Positions 6,893 through 13,684 of a stretch of DNA of 23,385 bases are shown piece after piece. Origin of the DNA: an uncultured Rhodanobacter sp. (GTDB taxonomy: Bacteria; Pseudomonadota; Gammaproteobacteria; Xanthomonadales; Rhodanobacteraceae). The translations under genes were made by a program, and so were the position numbers. Where the stretch lies: NCBI GenBank assembly GCA_937906285.1, contig CALCWL010000201.1, positions 1 through 23,385 of the forward strand, written 5' to 3'. How positions within the stretch are numbered: the stretch's first letter is position 1; every line of letters begins with the position of its first letter. The notes beneath the pieces are model-generated. The model did no database searches. It was not told the DNA's origin and saw only the letters and a list, made by a program, of their open reading frames with translations.

Positions 6893-8161
6893 CTAAGCCA
6901 GTCGACGCAGCTCGGTGCGCAGCGACCGGGCGAAGGCGGCTGGTCGCGAGCGGACCACACGCACCTGCGGCGTGCCATGCCATCGCGCGGTATCGAGCAG
7001 GGTTTGAGCCAGTGCCGCCAGCAGGCGCGGCTCGATCTTCACGCCGGGTTCGAGTTCGATCGACTTGACCTCGAACAGGCCTTCGCCGCGATGCGCCTTG
7101 GCGTCGAGCCGCCCCACCAACCGGCCGCGATGCAGGATCGGCAGCACGAAATAGCCGTAGCGCCGTCGTGCGGCCGGCGTGTAGCACTCCAGACTGTAGT
7201 CGAAATCGAACATAGCGCGCAGCCGCGCGCGATCCCACACCAGCGGATCGAACGGCGACAGCAGCGCCGTGCGGGTGGCGCGCAGCCGTCCGCCCAGCGC
7301 CCGTTGCAGCAGGTCGGCGTGATCGCGATGCACGTAACCGGGGGCCGCCCAGCCTTGCACCGCCACCGTCAGCAGCTCGCCGCTGGCCAGCAGCGGCGCC
7401 AGCTCGGCCGCGGCGACTCGCGGCTTCAGGCGGTGGTAGTCGGCGATCCATGCGGCCGGGGTCACACCGAGCGCACGCACGGCGTCCAGGATGAAGCGGC
7501 GACGCAGCGCGGCGGCCGGGAGCGCGGCCACCTGCGGATCGGGTGGCGGGTCGAGTTGCGCCAGCACTCGCGCGCTCAAGTCGTACACCCGCTGGAAACG
7601 TTCACGCCGCAACACCATCAGTTCGCCCAGCGCGAACCATGCTTCCAGCCAGCGCTTCTCCGGCTTCCACTCCCACCAACCCGAGCCGACCGCGCCCTCC
7701 TGGCGGGCAAAATCTGCCGCGCGCACCGGGCCGTCGGCGCGAATCCGCGCGAGCAAACCGTCCATGCCGCTGCGCTGTTCGCGATGCATGCGCGCCGCGT
7801 GGCGGTGCGCCCAGTGGTTGTCACGCCGGGCCAGCCAGGCGCGATGCCACGGCAGATCGGCGGCGCTGACGAAGCAGGCCTCGTGCGCCCACGTTTCAGC
7901 CAGCCTGCCGTCGGCCAGCGCCTCGTCCAGCCAGTCCATCGGGTAATCGCCCAACCGCGCGTGCAGCACCAGGTACGGGCTGCGCGCCACCACGTGAATG
8001 GTGTCGATCTGCAGCAAGCCCATGCGCTCGACGGCGGTCACCACGTCGGCGCGCCGGGCGCGGCGTCGGGTGGCCTGCAGCAAGCCCTGTGCCCCCAGTT
8101 GCAGCAGGCGTGCCTGGGCGAGGCCGAGCGCGGGCGCAGCTGAAGGCCGGCTCAACGGCAC
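6893..8161 (-). CDS. ycaQ: YcaQ/AlkZ-like DNA glycosylase (winged-helix, DUF1006)
   Basis: The family (HTH_42) excises bulky or crosslinked alkylated bases; E. coli YcaQ unhooks interstrand crosslinks. The 422-residue protein contains LLQIDTIHVVARSPYLVLHARLG. The Gln-Ile-Asp there is the QPhiD catalytic motif of the YcaQ branch, unlike the QPhiQ of AlkZ. Further family blocks are EACFVSAADLPWHR, FDFDYSLECYTPAARRRYGYFVLPILHRGRLVGRLDAKAHR and GTPQVRV. I place the start at GTG 8161, preceded closely by TAAGGG, because the length then matches E. coli (410). The frame remains open upstream through an unrelated opposite-strand gene, which is not coding here. TTG 8155 is an alternative start. It diverges from the EF-hand gene. 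Confidence 0.88.
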   Translation of the reverse strand: MPLSRPSAAPALGLAQARLLQLGAQGLLQATRRRARRADVVTAVERMGLLQIDTIHVVARSPYLVLHARLGDYPMDWLDEALADGRLAETWAHEACFVSAADLPWHRAWLARRDNHWAHRHAARMHREQRSGMDGLLARIRADGPVRAADFARQEGAVGSGWWEWKPEKRWLEAWFALGELMVLRRERFQRVYDLSARVLAQLDPPPDPQVAALPAAALRRRFILDAVRALGVTPAAWIADYHRLKPRVAAAELAPLLASGELLTVAVQGWAAPGYVHRDHADLLQRALGGRLRATRTALLSPFDPLVWDRARLRAMFDFDYSLECYTPAARRRYGYFVLPILHRGRLVGRLDAKAHRGEGLFEVKSIELEPGVKIEPRLLAALAQTLLDTARWHGTPQVRVVRSRPAAFARSLRTELRRLA

Positions 8162-8302
8162 TGGGCCCTTACCCGCACCGGCGGACGATCTTGAGCGGAC
8201 ATATACACATCGCTTGCTAGGGTCGAGAAGAGTCCGGTGCGGCAGCATGCGCGACCGGGCCCGCGTACTTCGGACACCCATTCTGGCATGGAGGATTCCC
8301 TC

Positions 8303-8659
8303 ATGAATTTGCGCACTTCCCTGTACGGCGGCCTGCTGGCCGGCGGGTTGTTGTTCGCCGGCACGAGCCTGGCGCAGGACACTCCCGCTCCAGCCGCTTC
8401 CGCTTCCGCCACCGCCGCCGATACCGCCACGTTCAACACGCCGCAGGGTCAGGTCGTGGTCAACAGCGCACCGGCACCGGCGCCGACAATCGGCCCGGCG
8501 CCCTCGTTCCAGCAATTGGCGGCGGGCGGCAAGAGCATCACCGAGGAACAGGCCTCGGCTTATCCTCCGCTGGCCAACGACTTCCTCAACGCGGACAGCA
8601 ACAAGAACGGCAAGATCAGCGAAACGGAGTACGCACGCTGGGTCAAGCAGTTGCGTTGA
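8303..8659 (+). CDS. Exported single EF-hand protein
   Basis: A 118-residue protein with a signal peptide (residues 1 to about 24, cleavage after TSLA). An Ala/Pro/Thr-rich low-complexity segment follows, then one canonical calcium loop DSNKNGKISETE (98-109, with Asp98, Asn100, Asn102, Gly103, Ile105 and Glu109). One EF hand near the C-terminus suggests calcium binding after dimerisation, or a vestigial domain, in the periplasm. ATG 8303 is preferred over 8288 because GGAGGA lies 7 bases upstream and the signal peptide begins there. Function is unknown. A strong hairpin follows the stop codon. Confidence 0.85.
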   Translation: MNLRTSLYGGLLAGGLLFAGTSLAQDTPAPAASASATAADTATFNTPQGQVVVNSAPAPAPTIGPAPSFQQLAAGGKSITEEQASAYPPLANDFLNADSNKNGKISETEYARWVKQLR

Positions 8660-8670
8660 ACCCGCGGACG

Positions 8671-8703
8671 CGATGCCCGTGAATCGTGCATTCACGGGCA
8701 TCG
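8671..8703 (+). terminator. Hairpin after the EF-hand gene, probable terminator
   Basis: CGATGCCCGTGAAT (8671-8684) and ATTCACGGGCATCG (8690-8703) form a perfect 14-bp stem with a 5-base loop. It lies 12 bases past the stop codon. No T-tract follows, so it may protect the mRNA 3' end or need Rho rather than be an intrinsic terminator. Confidence 0.55.
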
Positions 8704-8765
8704 GATAAACTTGCCGGTCTGAATCGACGGCCGGCAACGCGCTCGCCGCGCACTGGAAAAACACC

Positions 8766-9851
8766 ATGAAACTCCCGCTCGCCGCGGCCTTTGCGGCATG
8801 GGTCTGCGTGGCCGCCGCCACGGCGCATGCGCAAAATCCCGACCCGATGGACATCCGTGGCTGCACCGCGATCGAGAGCGACGCGCAGCGGCTGGCCTGC
8901 TACGACAAGGCCACCGGCCGGGTCAACCTGCCGGTGGCGCAAAAGCGCACGGTGCAGGCGACGGAGGGCGACGTATTCGGCCACGATCATCCCGGCACAC
9001 CCGCGGCCGGCCCCGGCAACAGCGAGGTGGCAGTGCCGCTGTCGCTGCTGGACAGCCGCTGGGAGCTGGCGCCGGAAAGCAAGCTGGGCACCTTCAACGT
9101 GCGCGGCTACAAGCCGGTCTACGTGCTGCCCATCTTCGCCAGCAGCAACCAGAACAACCAGCCGAACAGTCCCAACCCCGACAACGACGCCGCCGGCAGC
9201 GAGCGGCTGGACAACATCGAGGCGAAGTTCCAGCTGAGCCTCAAGGCCAAGATCTGGCAGGGCGTGTTCGGTGACGCCGGCGACTTGTGGGTGGGCTACA
9301 CCCAGTCGTCGCGCTGGCAGGTCTACAACTCCACGCTGTCGCGCCCGTTCCGCGAGACCGACTACGAGCCCGAGGCCATGCTGATGTTCGACACCAGCTA
9401 CCACCTGCTGGGTTGGGAGGGGCGCCTGCTGGGCATCGGTTTCAACCACCAATCCAACGGCCGCGGGCTGCCGCTGTCGCGCAGCTGGAACCGGCTGATC
9501 GCCAACGTCGGTTTCGAACGCGAGAACTGGACGGTGATGATCCGGCCATGGTGGCGCATTCCCGAATCGCGAAGCATCGACGACAACCCCGACATCAGCG
9601 ATTACGTGGGACGCGGCGAGGTGGAGATCGTGCACGAGTGGAACGGCCAGGAATTCGGGCTGACCCTGCGCGACTCGTTCCGCGGCGGCAGCCGCCAGCA
9701 CGGATCGTTGCGCTTCGGCTGGAGCTTCCCGATCGCCGGCAACCTGCGCGGCTACGCGGAACTGTTCAAGGGCTACGGCGAGAGCCTGATCGACTACAAC
9801 CACAACGCCACCTACCTCGGCGTGGGCGTGTCGTTGCTGGACTGGTACTGA
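8766..9851 (+). CDS. pldA: Outer-membrane phospholipase A1 (OMPLA)
   Basis: PldA is a beta-barrel enzyme that hydrolyses misplaced phospholipids in the outer leaflet. After a signal peptide (cleavage near AHA-QN, residue 22) the 361-residue protein has a Cys33...Cys45 segment (CTAIESDAQRLACYD), a linker, and a barrel from about residue 98. The active site is in FNHQSNGRG: His228 and Ser230, with Asn242 in SRSWNRL. Their spacing (+2, +12) is identical to E. coli His142, Ser144 and Asn156. The chain ends LLDWY with a C-terminal aromatic residue for barrel assembly. It is about 70 residues longer than E. coli PldA (289), mainly because of the N-terminal Cys segment. A terminator follows at 9884-9913. 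Confidence 0.95.
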   Translation: MKLPLAAAFAAWVCVAAATAHAQNPDPMDIRGCTAIESDAQRLACYDKATGRVNLPVAQKRTVQATEGDVFGHDHPGTPAAGPGNSEVAVPLSLLDSRWELAPESKLGTFNVRGYKPVYVLPIFASSNQNNQPNSPNPDNDAAGSERLDNIEAKFQLSLKAKIWQGVFGDAGDLWVGYTQSSRWQVYNSTLSRPFRETDYEPEAMLMFDTSYHLLGWEGRLLGIGFNHQSNGRGLPLSRSWNRLIANVGFERENWTVMIRPWWRIPESRSIDDNPDISDYVGRGEVEIVHEWNGQEFGLTLRDSFRGGSRQHGSLRFGWSFPIAGNLRGYAELFKGYGESLIDYNHNATYLGVGVSLLDWY

Positions 9852-9883
9852 CCGGCGCGGTGGCGCCGGAGCGATCCGCAAGA

Positions 9884-9913
9884 GCATCGCGCACCCTGTG
9901 CGCGATGCATTTT
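9884..9913 (+). terminator. Terminator of pldA
   Basis: GCATCGCGCA (9884-9893) pairs with TGCGCGATGC (9899-9908) around a CCCTG loop and is followed by ATTTT. It stands 33 bases past the pldA stop. The stem may also slow minus-strand transcripts from slyD, which converges on pldA, but the T-tract favours the plus strand. Confidence 0.8.
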
Positions 9914-9948
9914 CCCGAATCCCGAATACCTGGCCGCGAGCAGGATGC

Positions 9949-10434
9949 TCAGTGGTGGTGGCCGCCCGCACCGTGCACGTGGCCGTGCGCCAGTTCTTCC
10001 TCGCTGGCAGCGCGCACGTCGGTGACTTCGATGGCGAAATGCAGGGTCTTGCCGGCCAGCGGGTGGTTGCCGTCGATGAAGACCTTGTCGTCCTCGACGC
10101 GGGTGACGGTGACATTGATCTCGCCCTGCGGGCCGCGGCCCTGGAACTGCATGCCGGGCTGGATGTCCTCCACGCCCTGGAAGGCCGAACGCGGCACTTC
10201 CTGCATCAGCTCCGGATGGTGCACGCCGTAACCCTCTTCCGGGGCGACGTCGGCGGTGAACTTGTCGCCCGTCGAGCGGCCTTCCAGCTGCTTTTCCAGG
10301 CCCGGCACGATCTGGCCGCCGCCGTGCAGGTAGGTCAGCGGGTCGCGACCGGCGGAGCTGTCGATGACCTGGTTCTGGTCGTCGGTGAGGGTGTAGTGGA
10401 AGGCGGCAACGGAATCTCGGGCAATCTGCATCAT
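9949..10434 (-). CDS. slyD: FKBP-type peptidyl-prolyl isomerase SlyD
   Basis: A cytosolic prolyl isomerase, chaperone and nickel-binding protein. The 161-residue product begins MMQIARDSVAAFHYTLTDD. It has the FKBP half-domain LTYLHGGGQIVPGLEKQLEG, the insert-in-flap chaperone loop (about 70-130, with EEGYGVHHPELMQEV), and GNHPLAGKTLHFAIEV that closes the FKBP fold. The tail is His-rich (AHGHVHGAGGHHH), fitting nickel delivery, but shorter than the E. coli tail. The two adjacent ATGs at 10434 and 10431 are equivalent starts after an AGG-containing site; the frame is open further upstream without homology. It converges on pldA. Confidence 0.95.
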   Translation of the reverse strand: MMQIARDSVAAFHYTLTDDQNQVIDSSAGRDPLTYLHGGGQIVPGLEKQLEGRSTGDKFTADVAPEEGYGVHHPELMQEVPRSAFQGVEDIQPGMQFQGRGPQGEINVTVTRVEDDKVFIDGNHPLAGKTLHFAIEVTDVRAASEEELAHGHVHGAGGHHH

Positions 10435-10601
10435 CTGGCCTCGCTCGGGGGGTCCATGGGAGCCGACAAGGGTCGGCAAAGGGACAAAGCCTAGCAGACG
10501 GCGCGTGCACGGCCCGCGCAGAACGCCCTCGCGGGCGCCAACGGACAGTTCGATTCAGGCCCGGCAACCGTCGGGGCCCGCCCCTCGCCCACGTTGATGG
10601 T

Positions 10602-11087
10602 TCACTTCTGCAAGCGGGCCCGCGTGTCGCGGCCGATCTTCTGCGGCGTGTCGGTGGGCGCGTAGCGCCTGACCACCTGGCCGTCGCCATCGACCAGGAA
10701 CTTGGTGAAGTTCCACTTGATCGCCTCGCTGCCGAGGATGCCCTTGCCCTCGCTCTTCAGCCACTGGTACAGCGGCGCGGCGTGCTCGCCATTGACCTCG
10801 ATCTTGGCGAACATCGGGAAGGTCACGTCGAAGCGGGTGCTGCAGAAATCCTTGATTTCGGCGTCGCCGCCCGGTTCCTGGTGACCGAATTGGTCGCAGG
10901 GAAAGCCCAGCACCACCAGGCCCAGATCGCGCTGCTCCCGCCACAACGCCTCCAGGCCCTCGTACTGGGGGGTGAATCCGCACTGCGAGGCAACATTGAC
11001 CACCAGCAGGGTCTTGCCGCGCCATTCGCCGAGCGAGCGCGGCTTGCCGTCGATGTCGGTCACGGTGAAATCGTGGATGCTGGTCAT
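10602..11087 (-). CDS. btuE: Glutathione peroxidase family protein (BtuE/Gpx)
   Basis: A cytosolic thiol peroxidase of 161 residues. Cys36 lies in NVASQCGFTPQY, Gln70 in FPCDQFGHQEPG, and Trp125-Asn126 in KWNFTKFL, completing the Cys/Gln/Trp/Asn tetrad. It is the Cys, not selenocysteine, version. Cys82 in the following helix region (DFCSTRFDVTFPMF) could be the resolving Cys, which would make it thioredoxin-dependent as in many bacterial members. The start at 11087 follows GGAG at 6 bases; the open frame upstream has no homology. A small inverted repeat lies 60-73 bases before the start. There is no close operon partner; pncB lies 222 bases upstream on the same strand. Confidence 0.94.
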   Translation of the reverse strand: MTSIHDFTVTDIDGKPRSLGEWRGKTLLVVNVASQCGFTPQYEGLEALWREQRDLGLVVLGFPCDQFGHQEPGGDAEIKDFCSTRFDVTFPMFAKIEVNGEHAAPLYQWLKSEGKGILGSEAIKWNFTKFLVDGDGQVVRRYAPTDTPQKIGRDTRARLQK

Positions 11088-11146
11088 GGCTTGCTCCGGA
11101 ACGGCGACGGGTGTCCCGCCAGCGTACGCCATCGACGCAGGCTCCG

Positions 11147-11160
11147 GCATATCCATATGC
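11147..11160. promoter_or_regulatory. AT-rich inverted repeat upstream of btuE
   Basis: GCATAT-CC-ATATGC, with 6-bp arms, stands out in GC-rich DNA. It is 60-73 bases upstream of the btuE start, where an operator or promoter element would lie. A TACGCT that could be a -10 box lies between it and btuE (11126-11121). No regulator can be named. Confidence 0.25.
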
Positions 11161-11309
11161 GGCATGCTCCTTTGGCGCCGCTGGTGCGCGCGGCTACCGT
11201 CAAGGCGTCCCGTCATGCCGGATTCGCCGTGCTCCATCTCGCTCTCGCGCTGCTGTCCCTGCTGCTGCTGGCCGGCGTGTTCAGCCGCGCGCCGGACGAC
11301 CGATGATCG

Positions 11310-12494
11310 TCAGCCCTGTGTGGCTGGAATCTCGAATACCTGGCGCAGATAGGCCACGTAGGCCGGGTCCTCGCACATGTTCTTGCCGGGGGAATCGCTG
11401 AGTTTGGCCACCGGCTGCCCGTTGCAGCGGATCATCTTGATCACGATATTGATCGGCGCCGGGCCCACGTCGTTGGTGAGGTTGGTGCCCACGCCGAAGG
11501 CGAGCTGGCAGCGGCCGCGGAAATGCGCGTAGAGCTGCATCACGCGAGGGATGTCCAGCCCGTCGCTGAACACCAGCACCTTGTTGCGCGGGTCGACGCG
11601 GTTGTCGCGGTAATGCGCCAGCACCTTCTCGCCCCAGGCGAACGGATCGCCGGAATCGTGGCGCGTGCCGTCGAACAGCTTGCAGAAGTACATGTCGAAA
11701 TCACGCAGGAAGGCATCGAGTCCGTAGACATCGGACAAGGCGATGCCCAGATCACCGCGATACTCCTTCGCCCACGCCTCCAGCGCTGCCACCTGCGAAT
11801 CGCGCAGCCGCGGCCCCAGCGCCTGGTGCGCCTGCAGGTATTCGTGCGCCAGCGTGCCCAGCGGGGTCAAGCCCAGTTCGCGGGCCAGCCACACGTTGCT
11901 GGTACCGGCCAGCTGCGGTCCCAGCTCGTCGCGCAGGGTGGTGACGACCTCCTGCTGCCAGCGCCGCGAATAGCGCCGGCGGGTGCCGTAATCGGCGATG
12001 CGGCAGAGCGCATAATCCGGCGCATCGCGCAGCATGGCGATCTTGTCGTGCAGACGCCGACGCCCTTCGGCCAGATCCAGCCCGGCACTGGTGCGGCGGA
12101 AATACACCTCGTTGACGATCGCCAGCAGCGGCACCTCGAACATGATCGTGTGCAGCCAAGGCCCGCGGATGCGGATCTCGATCTCCCCCGCCACGTCAGG
12201 CGAGGGCGCGATTTCCACGTACTTCTCGTTGAGCTGGAACAGCCCCAGGAAATCCACGAAATCGCTCTTGATGAAGCGCCAGCCGCGCAGGTAATCCAGC
12301 TCATCGGCACGAAAGCGCAGGCGGCACAGCGCAGCCAGTTCGGTACGGATGTCGTCGATGCACGAAACCAGGTCGATCCCCGGCGTGCGGCACTTGAAGC
12401 GGTATTCCACCTCCGCCCCGGGATACTGGTGCAGCACCACCTGCATCATCGAGAACTTGTACAGGTCGGTGTCGAGCAGCGATTCGATGACCAT
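11310..12494 (-). CDS. pncB: Nicotinate phosphoribosyltransferase
   Basis: PncB joins nicotinate and PRPP with ATP to give nicotinate mononucleotide in the NAD salvage pathway (Preiss-Handler). The 394-residue protein (E. coli 400) starts MVIESLLDTDLYKFSMMQ, where LLDTDLYKFTM is the family signature. It has RIADYGTRRRYS, the loop GTLAHEYLQAHQAL with the candidate phosphorylated His217, FDGTRHDSGDPFAWGEK and FGVGTNLTNDVG for PRPP binding, and KLSDSPGKNMC. Start 12494 is where homology begins. A GATAAT at 12536-12531 could be its own -10 box. The terminator of a putative small RNA lies upstream of this promoter and should isolate the gene from upstream transcription. Confidence 0.96.
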   Translation of the reverse strand: MVIESLLDTDLYKFSMMQVVLHQYPGAEVEYRFKCRTPGIDLVSCIDDIRTELAALCRLRFRADELDYLRGWRFIKSDFVDFLGLFQLNEKYVEIAPSPDVAGEIEIRIRGPWLHTIMFEVPLLAIVNEVYFRRTSAGLDLAEGRRRLHDKIAMLRDAPDYALCRIADYGTRRRYSRRWQQEVVTTLRDELGPQLAGTSNVWLARELGLTPLGTLAHEYLQAHQALGPRLRDSQVAALEAWAKEYRGDLGIALSDVYGLDAFLRDFDMYFCKLFDGTRHDSGDPFAWGEKVLAHYRDNRVDPRNKVLVFSDGLDIPRVMQLYAHFRGRCQLAFGVGTNLTNDVGPAPINIVIKMIRCNGQPVAKLSDSPGKNMCEDPAYVAYLRQVFEIPATQG

Positions 12495-12530
12495 CAGGCG
12501 CCCAGGCAGGAGGAAACGGCAGCGCCGGCC

Positions 12531-12536
12531 ATTATC
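12531..12536 (-). promoter_or_regulatory. Candidate -10 box of pncB
   Basis: GATAAT on the minus strand (five of six match TATAAT) is 36 bases before the pncB ATG, predicting a leader of about 30 bases. The best -35 candidate, TTGCCC, has 20-base spacing and overlaps the T-tract of the upstream terminator, so the promoter is tentative. Confidence 0.35.
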
Positions 12537-12560
12537 CATGGTCGGCCACCGGCGCCGGGC

Positions 12561-12601
12561 AAAATAAAACCCCATCGGCCAGGGGAGGACCGATGGGGTT
12601 T
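12561..12601 (-). terminator. Rho-independent terminator of the candidate small RNA
   Basis: A 12-bp perfect stem AAACCCCATCGG/CCGATGGGGTTT (12601-12590 with 12578-12567) has an 11-base C-rich loop. It is followed on the minus strand by TATTTT (12566-12561), which extends the three T of the stem. No minus-strand protein gene lies just upstream, so it must end an RNA of another kind. Confidence 0.85.
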
Positions 12602-12688
12602 GTCAGGCGGCCTCCAGGGGAGGTAAGGCCGGCCCCTCAGCAAGGCGATGGATTGCCCCGCTTCTTGTCGCCGTCACGGCGATACACG
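12561..12688 (-). ncRNA. Candidate small RNA with repeated C-rich loops
   Basis: Between pncB and the cytochrome gene the minus strand holds four consecutive hairpins with no convincing coding frame. H1 is TCGCCG-TGA-CGGCGA (12682-12668). H2 is AGCGGGGC and GCCTTGCT (12662-12655 with 12646-12639, eight pairs including two G-U) around AATCCATC. H3 is CGGCCT and AGGCCG (12631-12626 with 12613-12608) around TACCTCCCCTGG. H4 is the terminator (12601-12561) with loop TCCTCCCCTGG. The sequence CCTCCCCTGG is the same in the loops of H3 and H4. CCUCCCC is complementary to GGGGAGG-type ribosome-binding sites, which is how C-rich-loop sRNAs such as Xanthomonas sX13 are thought to act. Whether this is an sX13 relative is unproven. 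A leader or attenuator of pncB is the main alternative. Confidence 0.6.
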
Positions 12689-12691
12689 GGC

Positions 12692-12720
12692 TTAGTGTGT
12701 ACGCCCCCGCGTGAGTTCAA
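12692..12720 (-). promoter_or_regulatory. Candidate promoter of the small RNA
   Basis: On the minus strand TTGAAC (12720-12715) is followed after 17 bases by CACTAA (12697-12692). The -35 is good and the -10 poor. Transcription would start near 12688-12684, just before hairpin H1. Confidence 0.3.
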
Positions 12721-12816
12721 CGTGCACGCCCGTCGCCGTTCAGCGCCGCGACAGGTGCACGGCCCTGCCCTGGGCCAAGGCTGGCCCTACACTGAGGCCA
12801 CTGCCCGGAGAACCCC

Positions 12817-13680
12817 ATGCGCGCAAGCTGGATCGAAGCCACCCTGATGACGCGGATCGCCGCCCTGCTTGCGATCGGCCTGGCGCTTCTCGGCAGCAGT
12901 CGATTCGCGCGCGCCGCCGAACTGCGCATCGACCTGGGCCATGGCGCCACCCGCTGGAGCACCGCCACCCTGCTGGCGCGCCCGGATGCGCGCACCATCA
13001 CCGTGCTCGGCGACGTGGCGTTCAAGCGCACCCGGAACTACCGTGCCGTGCCGCTGGCCGGATTGCTGCCCGGCATCGCAGCCGGCGATCACCTGCAATT
13101 TGTCGCCAAGGACGGCTTTGTTGCCGAGATACCCGCGGCGCTGATCCTGAACCGGCGCGGCAGCACCGCCTGGCTGGCGATCGAGGACCCCGCCCGGCCG
13201 TGGCCCGCACTGCCCGGCGGGCACGGCCGCGCCGGCCCGTTCTACGTCGTGTGGACCCAGCCGCGTGCGGCGGGTGTGGGGCCGGAACAATGGCCGTACC
13301 AGCTGGCCGCGATCCGCCGCGCCGACAGCGTGGCCGCACGGTTCCCGGCCATCCTGCCGGCCCCCGCCACGCCGGCGGACAGCGCCGTGCGGCGGGGGCT
13401 GGCCGTGTTCCAGCGCAGCTGCTTCGCCTGCCACACCCTCAACGGCGCCGGCGACGCCCGGCTCGGGCCGGACCTCAACATTCCGTACAACCCCACCGAG
13501 TACCTGCGTGCCGACCTGCTGCGCGGCTACATCCGCGATCCGCAGTCGCTGCGCCGCTGGCCGCAGGCGAAGATGCCGGGCTTCGGCACGCAGGCGCTCT
13601 CCGACGCCGACCTGGATGCCCTGCTGAGCTATCTGCGCCACATGGCGGGGAGAAAAACGCCGCCGCGCGGCGGGCACTGA
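12817..13680 (+). CDS. Exported monohaem cytochrome c with N-terminal molybdopterin-oxidoreductase-like domain
   Basis: The 287-residue protein has a signal peptide (about 1-33, cleavage near RAA-E). Residues 35-150 resemble the Oxidored_molyb (sulfite oxidase-type) fold in layout (ITVLGDVAFKRTRNYRAVPLAGLLPGI, then AIEDPARPWP), but I see no clear cofactor Cys there. Residues 185-280 form a class I cytochrome c: CFACH (202-206) binds haem, LGPDLN follows, and Met253 in AKMPGF is the likely axial ligand, then LLSYLRHM. It should be a periplasmic electron carrier or a subunit for a redox enzyme. ATG 12817 has GGAG upstream; ATG 12847 would leave a shorter signal peptide. The cytochrome part is certain; the N-terminal assignment is moderate. 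Confidence 0.85.
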   Translation: MRASWIEATLMTRIAALLAIGLALLGSSRFARAAELRIDLGHGATRWSTATLLARPDARTITVLGDVAFKRTRNYRAVPLAGLLPGIAAGDHLQFVAKDGFVAEIPAALILNRRGSTAWLAIEDPARPWPALPGGHGRAGPFYVVWTQPRAAGVGPEQWPYQLAAIRRADSVAARFPAILPAPATPADSAVRRGLAVFQRSCFACHTLNGAGDARLGPDLNIPYNPTEYLRADLLRGYIRDPQSLRRWPQAKMPGFGTQALSDADLDALLSYLRHMAGRKTPPRGGH

Positions 13681-13684
13681 GTTT

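Noticed and set aside
8162..8866. Long minus-strand open frame extending ycaQ upstream by more than 200 codons
   Set aside because: It lies antisense to the EF-hand gene, which has its own signal peptide and ribosome-binding site. The extension has no family similarity, and the 422-residue form matches known YcaQ length.
11157..11306. Small plus-strand frame with a single hydrophobic stretch (HLALALLSLLLLAGVF)
   Set aside because: No ribosome-binding site before the ATG at 11157 and it lies across the AT palindrome upstream of btuE. Leu/Ala-rich runs arise easily in this GC-rich DNA.
9914..11345. Shared short match CGAATACCTGG at about 9924 and 11334
   Set aside because: One copy lies inside the pncB coding sequence (QVFEI) and the match is short; not evidence of a repeat family.
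12579..12623. Direct repeat CCAGGGGAGG read on the plus strand as tandem ribosome-binding sites
   Set aside because: No start codon follows at the right spacing on the plus strand; the copies are explained by the C-rich loops of the minus-strand hairpins.
12637..12720. Possible small peptide ending VYRRDGDKKRGNPSPC on the minus strand inside the candidate small RNA
   Set aside because: It has only GTG or TTG starts without a ribosome-binding site, and its bases are fully used by hairpins H1 and H2. A dual-function RNA is not excluded, but I cannot support it.
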